Source: Antedon bifida
Lineage: Eukaryota; Echinodermata; Crinoidea; Comatulida; Antedonidae
NCBI GenBank assembly: GCA_963402885.1
Contig: OY727098.1
Span: 20,942,717-21,006,716 of the forward strand
DNA length: 64,000 nucleotides
Reading direction: 5' to 3'
The notes under the pieces were generated by a model, which saw nothing but the letters and a program-made list of their open reading frames with translations, was not told the DNA's origin and did not search any database. Shown one piece after another: positions 1-13,000 of the stretch. Position numbers and translations under genes: made by a program. How positions within the stretch are numbered: the first letter of the stretch is position 1; each line of letters starts with the position of its first letter.

Positions 1-3000
1 ATCACTTATGTCAAGTTCAATACCTTCCTTTCCAGCATCAACTTCATCAGCAGTAGTCTGAATACTCTGTATAAGGTCTCTTGCAGCTGATATTTGTACC
101 CTTGAAGACTCCACTGCAATAAATAATTGAAACAGATCCTTTATCAGTAAGAAAATTGAAAGTAGGATAGGCTATCATTTTTTGGGACATCCCTATTCAG
201 GAGACATTTTATCGTAAAAGGAACAGGAGGAAATATATGTTTTGACACTATGAAATTCTTTTGCAATTTACTTATAAAGCTTATGAAAAAGAAAAACATG
301 TATGACTGGAAATAATATGGATTTTATCATGTGAACTTGTTTATTGAAATAAAAAGAAAGAATCCCTATTCAGAGGACACCTCCTTTAAGAGGATACTTT
401 GTTGCATCTCCAAGGTGTCCCTTTAACAAATAATAAACACTTAAAGCATGCTTCATAACATTGAATTCTACATAATGCTCATCTCTATTGTTTTATTTGA
501 ATGCATGTTTTGTGATAGGTAACAATTGACTTACATTTGTCTTCTGCTTGTTTTAATGCGTCATTTGCAGCCGTTACGTCTCCATCTATGCTAGCCAATC
601 TATCAGAATATTCTCCAAGCTCTCCTTGCAGCATCTCCACCAACTGCTTGGTTTCACTTGCAATGTCGTTTGCTTGCATTGCAGTAGTAACAGCCTCTGA
701 CGCTGCATTTGAATCAACTAAAATTACGAAAACAATGAATTTAAATACAGTTTGAAATAGTACCAATGAAGGTTTAAAGCACAAGGTATCATGTCTTCAT
801 TATGATCAACAGTAATTTCACATTACTATAGCATGTACATTAGATTAGACAAGGCTATATATAACTCATTCAGATTCATTTATAGATCTACCATTAGCTA
901 ATGATTTGTCATGCAGTTGCTTTTTTGTTTTTGTTTTTTTGTTTAGGGGTTGGTATTTTCTGATCCCACAATCAGTTCTTATTTAATGTTACCATTTAAA
1001 GTTATTGTTAATGTATGCTGCTTTTATTTATCTCGGTTTCAAAATGAATGTTGAATCTAAACATACACTCTTCTGTGAAATAAGGGTAGTTTTAAAACTT
1101 AGATCGACTTACTAGTTGGTAAATTAGCAATTGCATCTCGTATCATACGCAGCTGATTGCTAGTTTCATCATTTGTGTTGCGTAGTTCTTCCATACTTAT
1201 TCGGGTTGCTTCCATCTTTGGTGCAAGGTCTGAAAAAAAAAACCATTCATACTATTTAGTAAGCAATAATCACTTTTTAGAAAACATTGTCATTTGAACT
1301 AACATACATTGGCGATCAAAAAACATAAAAGTAAATTAAATCACATGTAATTAGCTAAGAGATCCATCAGTGGTAGCATAGGGCATCTACACATTAAGAA
1401 AACGGTGTACACCCCTTGGTTGAAGTAACCCTCACTTTTAAAATTCTGTCTCGTTCTTAAGGAACTAAACGTTATAACAATGTTCTGCAAGGAAAACACT
1501 AATTGTGAATTAACTTCATAATACATGTTCAAGACACAAGTAACTCTGGCTTGCACTCACCATTGACTTCTTCCTTCAGTTCTTCTGTGTTTTTCTTTTG
1601 TTTCTCTCCTTTCCTTAGCAATCGTTGAGCTGCTTTAACTACTCCTTCAGTCTACAAAAAAGAAGTTTATTTTAATTTCATTTGATTGAATATAATACAA
1701 ATAGCTAGTGAACTATTTGAGGAAAAGTTATGTAGATTCAACATTTGAAAGAAGGATCTCAAGCATCTCAAGAATCGCAATATCGGTAATACTGTAATAT
1801 ACAAAATTTGTTACCACTCCTTTACATAGAAGATAGTAATTTTACACTTTACGTAGTGGTACACAAATTGCAAAAGAATCTAAAGTTGAGATATAAATCT
1901 TCAAACTTACATCTTCAAGAGCAGTTTCTGCTGCAGTATTCGCTGTACCAGCAGCAGCACTAGCACTGTTGATAGCTTCTATAATATCTTTATACGCATT
2001 TGCAGCCTTTCTAGCTTGTTCTGCATAAGCTGTGCCGACTTTAGACAATTCAACAATTTCCATCGCATAGCTGGTGAGGTTGTCAGCATGTTCACCAGAC
2101 TGAACAACTAGAGGTCTTACATTGTCCAGCGCTATTGCCAGAGCTGTAACAACTGGTTGAAGTCGATTGATGCCTTCATCCAGACGGGTGTAATCGGTTT
2201 CAAGTTTAGTGTATGCATCGTTAGCATCCAGGAGGAACTGACGTGCAAGATTGAGCAGATCAAATCCTTTAATGATGTTTGAAGTACCATTATTGAATGA
2301 TTCAATTGCAGATGCAATGGCAGCCTATAAAGAGAACAAAATGATAAAACTGGTTCTGCTGCTATGACAATAGCCTTGATTACTTGATAATATTCAAGAT
2401 TAATAATTTCTATATTTTGTGTTTATACATTCTGTATTTTGTATTAATATTAATCAATATTAATAATACATGCCATCTGTCTAAATTGACATGGCTAAAC
2501 CTTAAAGACATCGGTTGGTAGAGATTACACCCACCACTTACGCAAATCACAAATAGAGCAATATCACAAGATGTATATTACATACCTGTACTGCTGCTGC
2601 AGCAACAGAATTTGCATCATTAAGTTGATTTGAAAGTAGGCTTAGATTGGCTGCCTGCTCACTCAGGTCAATAAGTTCCTGTAGTTGGGCTATTACATCA
2701 TCAGTGCTTCCAATCACAACAGCAATTTCATCTAGGAGTCCCTGAGACAGCTTAGTCAAATTCTTTGCAGCTTCTAATACTTTAATTTAAAATAAAAAAA
2801 GTAAAGATGTATTGTCCCTCAAAACCATGAAAAATCATGAAAGATTTGAATAGGCTATTTTGTAGTTTTAATAAATAATTCAATTCCATAGAAAAAAAAA
2901 CTCCAATGTTGTTCTCGCTTACAAAGGATGTGGATTATCCACTATATTGGATCCAAGATAGCGGATAATGTTCAAGTTGTATATTATGTTCAAGTTGTAT

Positions 3001-4090
3001 ATAAACATTCCCATGCTTGTGTGGATGAATGCAGTAGGGAAAATGTGTACACAGTCATGTAGATTTCAGCTTATAACAAGATCCATATTAGCAGGATCAG
3101 CTCTGCTAACTTTGCAGAAACACAACTTACATTCTTCAGCTGTGGATTTTTCTTTATGGGCAAGTTCTTCAGAATTAGAAAAATTTCTCGTTTCTAAATC
3201 TGCCACAATGAGCCTAGCTTCATCAAGCCTCCTTTGTACATCATCAGTTCCTTCTTCAATTTGCTTTGCTTTTTGATTATCTATCAATTCTAAAAATGTA
3301 TACAAATACGAATACAAATTGTTATGACGTTAAGAAAAAAAGGAAATTTGGATTAGGCCTTCTACAAACCTACAGCAGTCAGCAGTGCAGCACCTACCAG
3401 ATCAGCACACTGGGAGACGATCTCTACTCTTTTCAAATAGTGTACCAAGTGATCAATGTACACAGATTTACATCCCATCCGAAGGACGAGGCAATGAGAG
3501 TAAAGCATCTTGCCTAAGGATGCAATCAGTATGGAACCCTATCACATGCTAGTCTGATATTATCATTACACCATAATCTCCGGTATATGCAGCATCAGAC
3601 GCGGTCTCCAATCCAGAACGCAACTGGGCCCAACACTGCTTTAACAGTATACCTGTTAAGTTCAATCGATATGCCAGTAAAACACTAACCTGTAAGGGAT
3701 TGGTAGGTATCATTAATGAACTTTTCTATTTCCACTGCATCTGCTAAAGTCTCTGCAGCTCCATTTTTACCTTCATAAGCAGATTTCACTTTTGCTACAG
3801 ACTTTAAAAAATAAAATATATACAAGAAAAAAATCAAATATCAATGATATCAAAGCCCAACAATGACATTAATTTGTTTGTACAAATGTACCAGAGGTTT
3901 AAAATTAATCATTATTCTGATGCATGGATTATTTGAAAAACAAAATTCTGAAATGTAATAATTGAAAAGCTTGACTTACATCCTGATCAATTTTGTCTGC
4001 ATTTTCTGTTACATTATCTAAAAGTTGATAGACTGGAGCTAAGCTAGTTGAAATAATAGTTGAAGCAATCCCTGCATCAGCCACACCAGG
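1..4090 (-). CDS. LAMA5: Laminin alpha exons 44-52: coiled-coil domains II and I
   Basis: Exons 3980-4090, 3690-3801, 3131-3289, 2586-2779, 1911-2324, 1561-1651, 1113-1229, 535-717 and 1-113 (cut by the window edge). They encode about 500 residues with no cysteine pattern, rich in Ala, Glu, Lys, Leu and Asn with heptad spacing. Examples are [36 protein letters not shown] and [10 protein letters not shown]. This is the part that trimerises with beta and gamma chains. With the helical part of exon 43, close to 580 coiled-coil residues are present, about the usual length of the long arm, so the LG domains should begin soon past position 1. Exon 45 ends in ACAG/GTTAG and exon 48 is the longest coding exon of the gene (414 nt). 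Confidence 0.9.
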
Positions 4091-7000
4091 CTAAAAGAAA
4101 TGAACACAACATTATAATTCTTTCAGAACTAAGTTATGACTTATGACACCAATACGTCTAACAACTAAAAGCTGAGTGATGGTATTTTAAAAATATAACT
4201 ATACAGATAGTTTAATATATTGTACAGGTAGTTGCTGGTTGATCCTCCCCAACTACTCATTTACAACTGAGTGAACTGGGAGCTTCTTATCAAGAATTGA
4301 GACAGAATCTTTTGATGATAGTATACGTATATTGGTAATATATTACACTGGTATACTATAACAGCCAATTTATTGTTTGCAAGAAGCGATTTTAATTAAA
4401 AATATATGCTTATATTGAATATAATATTCAAAATATTGGGACACTACGATTTTTACAGAGTCATCAAATTGTGACATAATACCTTTAGTTCATTGTACAA
4501 TGTATCATTGAGTCTATCGATTGTTGCAAAGGCTTCCAGTCCAATAGAAACAGCTCCTGGTTTTGTGTTATTAACTTGAAACAACATAACATCTAATACA
4601 TCTAATAGCGTGTGAACACAACTATCACATGGTAAGCAACCTTGAGGTGTGAAAACAAATCGTGCTTCACAGCGGTCACATCGTTTGCCAGTGGCTCCTG
4701 GTGGACAGATACACTTGCCTGAATCGGTTTCACATTCCAACAGCTCAGGACAGTTACATTCTAGAAAGAAAGGTTAGTTTAACAATTCATTTTAACCTGT
4801 AAATTGTAAGAGACCTATACAACATACAAAGCCTACTGGAACAACTTTTTTTTTCTCTAAAAATTTATAAGATGAACTAGTACACCTGGGTAACCCATAC
4901 TCTTCCAAAAGATAAATCAGATGTGTATACAAGAACTCCAAATTTAATTCCTTTAAGACTTGTTCTACCACCAGAAAAATGGTAGAGGAGTGCACTGAAC
5001 CTGTGCCAATTGTATCTTTGCGATGCTCCTGCCTTAAACGCTTGGACACTCAGCTAGACCTTGATTAAGCGATTCCAGAAATCATTTGTTACTTACTTGT
5101 ACAGCCTGATGGACCATAATCCCAGTAACCTCTTTGACACCTGTCACACTTATGACCTTCCACACCAGGCATGCAAATACATGAGCCATCAGTTTGTAGA
5201 CACTGTTCGGTCACTGAACCATCTCCACATGAACAGGTTTCACAACCAGTGCATGAATCATAATTCCAGGTGTTGGGCTATGGCAAAAAAGTATTTGTTT
5301 GACATAAAATATTACATTACTTTTTTTATTGTTTGTTTCTTTTCTTTTGGACAGAGGATCGCTCTTAGTAGTTTCTGTAATAAGCAATTTAACTGAAATT
5401 TAACTTGACAAAAATAGAACATCAGGATAACTGGCCCTCGTCCAGACAGCAATGATACACTTACCCTACACTGGTCACATGTGTCTCCAATCACATTTCG
5501 TTTGCAGTTACAGATACCATTTGTGTTATCACACTGTTCAGTTCCACAGGTGTTGCAATTACAACCTGATTTTATAAAAAAAAAATTTTGCATGCATGAA
5601 AACGTTATTTTAATAATTGATTTTTCATTACACATCTTACAGAAACAAACTTACATGATATAAGAATGTTAGAAACTATAAGATAATAAGAACTGGTTTG
5701 TTTCAGAATCATCAGTTAAAGAGCAGGGAGTTATTGTAACCAAAACCACTTCAAGTTCAACACCCACAACAGTTAGGTTTAGATAGCACAAATGATGCAT
5801 GTGGTTGCTTTATGCAATAGGTACAATTTGATGAAGAGACCCAAATACATACCATCATAATTTACACTTATCCAATCTAAGGTACACAGTGGGATGAGTA
5901 GTATTTACATATAATCACATTCCAACTACCAAATATTTGCGACATAAAACTTTTGAAACCTACATCAACTACAAAGCCTGGTTGTTACCCTTCCAGTTAA
6001 AACTAGAATTAAGGATAATAGTAATACTAACGTGAACAGTTTTTCTTTACAACAGCATCTCCAAAATAGCCATTACCACACTGCTCACAGCTATATCCAT
6101 CATATCCTTCTAGACAGAGAAGACAAGCTCCAGTTGAACCACTACATACATTACCAACAGCATTCGGATCTAAGTTACCATTGCAAAAACATGGTTCACA
6201 AAACCCACCCAACTCATCAGGGTTGCCGTAATATCCATTTTCACACCTGCAAATTAAATAGTAACAGACAAATATAATAAAAAAATGAATACATTACACA
6301 TTTATCTTATCTTAAGGTGTTAAATAAGTCCAGTTGATTTATTTTACACCTACTACCTGGATAATATTTAAAATCATACAACATTTATCTTCTATAGTAT
6401 ATATAAGTAGCTAAAGCTAATCACTTTGGCTAATGCTACAGAATGTTATCTGTGCGGCAAACTGGATGAATACTTACACGCTGCAGTTTTCGGTTGTATA
6501 TCCAAGTGTACAGTCGCAGTTGAAATTGGAACTAAATGCATCTGGGGGCTGACAAGTTGTTGCAAACCTAAAAATCAGAAATAATTTAAAAACCAAATAC
6601 AGTTTCTATGCTCATGGAAAATGGCTTTCTACTCCCAAAGGTGACAGTGTGAATGTTATGTGCACTTGAAAAGCCAAAAACCTGAAGCTAGGTTGCAGAC
6701 AGTACAAGAAAATTGTATTTGTTTGCCATTAAAAAGTAAGGGAGACGCCAGTGTCTACTCCACCAAAAAAAGGACTTGCAAGTTTCTTGGATATTCAATG
6801 TTTCTTATCTTTACAGGCATATATGCAAAATGTAAACATGTATTTTTAAGTACGCAGAGAAGAAGTTGTTACATACGTGCTACCAACAACAGCAAATGGA
6901 CATGGGCATATCTGACAATCTGATTCCGTTCCATATCTTGGATCTCCATAAAAACCAGTACTACATTTTTCACAATGTTCGCCTTCTGTGTTGTGGTCAC

Positions 7001-10000
7001 ATAACTGAAAAAGGATATAAAAAAGAACAAGATATGTAAAGCTATTTGTTACATTCATTACCTTTAATTTATACACTCAAATCTTTGAATTGAAGTCAGT
7101 CTAGAATTATTCAGCAAGACAGTTGTAGCATTGAGACATTTTGAACCATACTTTATCTCCTTTCAGAAACACATGGTACATCACAAACTGACCTGAACTA
7201 GATGTTATTCACCATTGAGAACAACTCCTCTTTGTTGGTTACCATAAATTTATACACTACATCAATAATTTGTAAACTGTGTGGCACATGACTTTATTAT
7301 TCTTCTATGTAATATAAAAAATGCAAAATTAATCATGACAATTTCCAAAAAAAAACTCACCAAACATCGACCATCAAATGGATCACATGAGATTGCATGG
7401 TTGTTACATTGACATGGTACACAGGCTCCACTGCTCAATTTATAGTAGCCATCAGAACAGTCCTATCAAATAAAATCAATAACATTTATTTTATATAACT
7501 TCTATTTCAGAGGAATATCTCATGAATACTTTCCCAATAGAATATCAATTGTGTAGATTTCAAATATAAAAAGACTCATTCATTCAATCTTTTATTTCGT
7601 TATCTCTGGTCAATAATAGTAAAATTACATATAAATTAATTAAAAATAAACAAGACTGTACTAATTACTATTACTAATCTCAGGATGCAATTCCACCTGA
7701 AGAGCATCTTTGACTATATAAGACGTTGCCTATAATCGTTGAGACTAAAACATTTCACTTGAATTGAGTCTACACATCAGGCCATATATCGATGTACACA
7801 AATGTACACAACTATTTTCGACAAATACAATAGATACAAAATGTATGAAAGGCATGGCAATACCCTGGGGGTAGGTTGCAAGTAACTGGCTTTCAAACAT
7901 TAAATATGACATTTCCAAATAATATTTCTACAGTATTTCAAACCTACCTGACATGAAAGACCTTCATACCCTACAGGGCAATTACAGAATTCAACACTAT
8001 ACTCTGGAACGCCATCAAAATCCTTAACAGTAGTATCCATGGAAACATCACTCAAGCTGATGAAAACAAATGTAATGAATGTTATAAAAACATGTGATAC
8101 TAGAGAGTGCGCTCGCTCACCCTCTAGTAAGTGTAGACGATGGTTCTGGTAAATCGTAAAAACGCCTCGGGGAAAACTTGAGCCTAACATGAAGGAATGA
8201 AGTAGGACATTTCAGCCAATTTCGGAAATTATAATTGATCATCAATGGAGGTTGTACAGTCTTAGTAGTAATGGAACTCTGTAAATGCAGCAGTATGTCA
8301 ATTATTTACAATTTATATTGACTGCATAATTACCTTGCATATATTACTCTGTCAAAATACTGTGCTTGGATCTGAAGAGAGCTAATATCGGCCAATACAG
8401 TCATTAATGTTTGTCGTGAAACTGTGGCACCACTAAATGCTCGGAAACTTGTCTAAATGTAGGGAGAACAATTGGATAGTTAAGGAAACATACTACACGT
8501 GCTAAAGTTATTGGAATTATTAATACATACAATATTGACGGAACACATTACATTACATTATAATACATACATTACTAATGTGTCATGAGTGTGAAGGGTG
8601 GTTTTAAAATATTTTTCCTCCACCTCCTCCCTCATAAAATCTTTCTTCTTGCTTAAAGCTACATTAAAGCGTCATTTTGTTAAATAATGGAAAATCATAT
8701 AAAGAATTGAATGGCATCATCTTCACGGAACGGATTGAGTGTGAATGTAGCATTACATTGGTAATTTCACTAATTCTGGACAAATTTTTTCTTGCCAAGT
8801 ATTCATACCTCAAGTAAATCAACTTCAACAAGCTCTCCTGTTTCAACTGGTCTCTGTATGTTATTATACATCAAGTTAAGTCCATTGCCCTAAAAGATTG
8901 TTAATAATAGAGAAAAGAGTTGCACACTCATCATATTGATATTCATTTGTCTTAGAACACCAAGCTTGAGTGGAAGGCCCAAGACACTTGCATCAAGATG
9001 GCAATACCTTTAATAGTAATAAATGCATATTTATTATGCAAAAAGTGTACAAATAAATCAGACTCTCATAATGTAGCCTACAACAGCCGAATTTAGAGAA
9101 TATCAAATGTGCATTTGCAACCAAACCAAACTGCTTTTAATGAACCATAAAACTCACAGACAAGATAACATCTGCTCGTATCAATGGTAAAGCGGGTTGT
9201 GCGCCAGAAGCATCACCTCGTACAGCCTCTATGCTATTTTCCACACGATAGCGAAGTTTACCACCATAAGAACCAATCTACAAAAAAAAAAAAATAGCTA
9301 TGAAAAACAACAGCTTTTTTTTGGTTGTGTGTGGAATTGTATGTTGTGTGTTCAACATTGCTTAACATTGGCCTAAATGTCTATGTAACCAAATTTCACT
9401 CTTGATGATTTAAGAGTTTATTTGAGCATTTTATTTTGCAGCCTAAAATATGGTTCCTCTGACCAAGCTTTCGACATAGGTTACTGAAGAAAATATAAAA
9501 AGAATTTGAAATATGATGGAACCCTGTGGCTTAATTAAGGACCAAAGAATACTTAATTATAGCTCAATTTAAAAATAGCTGAAAAAAAAAAAAAAATCAA
9601 CATACCTTATCTCCTAAATATTCATTGGGAGCAACCCAGTAAACTGTGGATTGAGGGTTGATGCTACTTCCTTCAATGTAGACATTCATTTGGTTACCTG
9701 CTAAACTAATTTGAGGATCTCTAATGTTGGTCACATTCCAACCTTCCATTGTGTTGACCTACAATTTAAAATACAAGGTAATAGATGTAAAATCGTACAG
9801 AAGCAAGTACAAAGGCATACTTAAACATATCATACTTGTATTTTCTCCACATTTTTCCCTCCCAAAATTCATTGCTCAAACAGGATGCTAAAACATAATG
9901 TGGATTACCATACAGTTATAAAGTTAATGACTCTTTGTCTACTAAACTCCACTCCCCCAAAGGACCATGCCCATAATAAGTTATTACTCAAAATGAGCAT

Positions 10001-13000
10001 AATAAATAATATAAAGGCACAAAAAATAGCGCTCCGGCTCATAACGGATAAAACAAAATGCATTTCTTAGATTCTGAAAAATAAAACTGGTTTTTAATTT
10101 TTACTTAGGAAGGCAATATGCCTAATATTATAAATATTAATATTACTATTAATATATAAATATTATAATATAATGTCAAGTAGACTTGATACTCACTTGG
10201 CCCCTGCTGACGGGTGCAATAACACAGTCTGTTGTGACTCCGAAGCAGAAGCAAGATGTACAACCTTTTGGGTTACGGTCTTCAAGCGAGAAGGTACCAG
10301 GCTTACACCGATTGCAATAATCTCCTTCAACATTTTCCTACAAAACCAAATAAGGTTATTAAGATGGGCATAGAGTAAATAATATATGTCATAATACAAT
10401 TATAGTATACTGTTTGAAGGTACACCATGTATGTTACTTCTGAAAAGAACTGTTGAGTTTCTCGACGTTTCGATCAATATGCTTTGATCGTCCTCAAGAG
10501 TGAGAATGATTGAATTTGATCGAGAAACTCAACAGTTCTTTTCAGAACTAACATATGTGGTGTACCGCAAACTTATATCTTTATTTTTTATTTATTTATT
10601 CAATTTTCTGCCATATACAATACAAAGAAGACAAAACAATTATAAAAGGGGGGCAAGGAAACACCTATGCTAGTTGGTCAACCCAGAACATACAGAGCAC
10701 AGAAAGAAAGAGATAAATAAAAAAATAATATTACGTTCCACAATATCAACACAATTATAGTAACTAAAAACTCCACAGAAGCCATCCGAAGATAATTCTC
10801 TATTCTTATAAAACAGATGTGCACTGTATGTATATGGACCAACCGTTTTATTTCCCATCTGAAGGACAAGGTAATGAGACAGTCATCTAATGATACAATA
10901 CGGCACAGATAGGTATGAACCCCTTTTACACGATTCCTTACCATATGCCATATATCACATATTATTTATTTTGCCAAATTTCAAATACAGTACAAAGTAA
11001 GACATAAAAACAGTACAAATGAGGCAGGATCACCTAAAGGCTATAAATAAAAATAAACGCCGAGAGGCTCTCCACATAGAAATACTTACATAAAATTAAT
11101 TACACACATTAAAAACATGAATTCCTAATAGATTTAGATAAAACTCTAAAATATCTATCTATTATTACCACAATTAAGAAATATATACTTTCGAAATACT
11201 TTAGAATAATAATTATAAAAAGCATATAGTAGATATAGCAGTACCTTGCACAAACATTCAGCATTTGTTTGGTTACATATACCAGGTAGAGTTCCCGACA
11301 AATCACAGTTACAATCACTACAGAATGGATATGAATGGAAACCAGGGTTACAAGCTTCACACCGACGACCCGCTACATCTGCTTGGCAACGGCACTGTCC
11401 TGTGTTGGCATCACAGCCTAGATCGCTACCAATAGTGCCTCTTTCATCACAATCACATGGCTGAAAAATGATGATTTTATAAAATAGAAATTGTACATGG
11501 TAAAAGACTAATTCCTTAAAGGGTTCTGGTTTAACATCTCTATTATTTATTATCGGTCAAACAAACCCATAAACTGGTGACATAAGTAGAGTTTTTATTA
11601 CCATCGTACCATTTACCAATTGAGATAGAGAAAGATCTGTAATGTACAAGACTAAAGACAAGACTGAACTCAAGTCACCTAATTAAATGACTTACTACAC
11701 ATCCAGCAATAGGATCATATCCATAATGATTATCAAGACATCTGTCACAGTACTCTCCGGACACATTTGGTGGACACGTGCATTGACCAGTTTCTTCATT
11801 ACACACACCAGACAAGCATCTACATTCTGTAAAGACATTTTAAGTGGTTATTTTTGTATATGTGTAGGGTTATACATATATAAAAACAAATATACAGTAT
11901 GTGTTAATGAAACTAAGCAAGGACTGGTTGGTGCTATCACTGATTAAGGTTGTCGCTCGACCAGTGCCCATTTTTACGAGAGGAAAGTTATTAGTAAATA
12001 CTGAATGCAGGGGCTGCCATAAGAGTCAGTAGTGCTGATTTCAAATGCCTAATGGGACCACAGCTCCATATACAGCACCCAATATTCCCAGATGGTCTCC
12101 TGTCCAAGCTCTAACCAGGCTCAACGTTGCTTAACTTCGGTGATCTGACAAGAACCGGTGTTTCAACATGGCAAGGCCGTACATTTTATGACAAGCAAAA
12201 AAGCATAATAGTGCTTTCACTATCTATTTCAGTAGTGCTGTACAAATTAAGTATAGTAGTAATTCACAGAAAAGAACTATTTTAATGAAAACAATTTCTA
12301 ATGAATACCTCTACATAATGGAAATCCATAGAATCCAATCATACACCTTTCGCATTGACGACCTGTGACATGGTCACGACATGGACACTGACCACCAAGT
12401 TCTTCACAATAATAGTTGAGTGAACCATCAATATTACAGTCACATGATAATGCTCCATTGTTGTAGTCAGTTGTAAGCGAGAAGACAGAGTCACGGCAAA
12501 ATCCAGTTGTTGAAGGGCTAAAAAAAATAATTAAACCAATAAACTATTCAGTTCCTGTCGATTCAATCACTACTGTATTATGAAAAAGCAAGAAAATAGA
12601 ATTAAGGATTTTGCTTACCTAATGTAAAAGTTCTGGCTGCCACACTCTCTGATAAAGTCACCATTTCGATCTTGTGGACTGGCTTTTAGGAGCGCCTCAC
12701 TGTATCCGTCTTCTGGTATTGCAAGGATGTAATCCTAAACAAAGACAATGAGAAATGTACTTTCTTAAGCTTATGAATTGCCAATAGGGTTTTATGCTAA
12801 AGTAGGTCATGCAGTTGTCACAATATGGGGGTGGGAGAGAGCTTAGGATAGGGGCGGAGTCGAGGATAGGGGCAGGGGATACCTTCTATACAACAGGTTT
12901 TGTACAGTCATTATACCTTTTTATAGCAGTGCATTTGATTAGGATCTGATTTAAATAAGTTAAGACAAGTAGTTAAGAGAGTGAGAGCTATAATTCCTAT

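Noticed and set aside
3066-3317. Extended ORF around laminin exon 46 as one exon
   Set aside because: Splice signals at 3289/3290 and 3130/3131 give the correct phase; the extra residues at both ends are intron translation.
12070-12182. Functional 5S rRNA gene
   Set aside because: Many substitutions, single copy, in a gene intron, and no T-run terminator directly after the 3' end on the minus strand.
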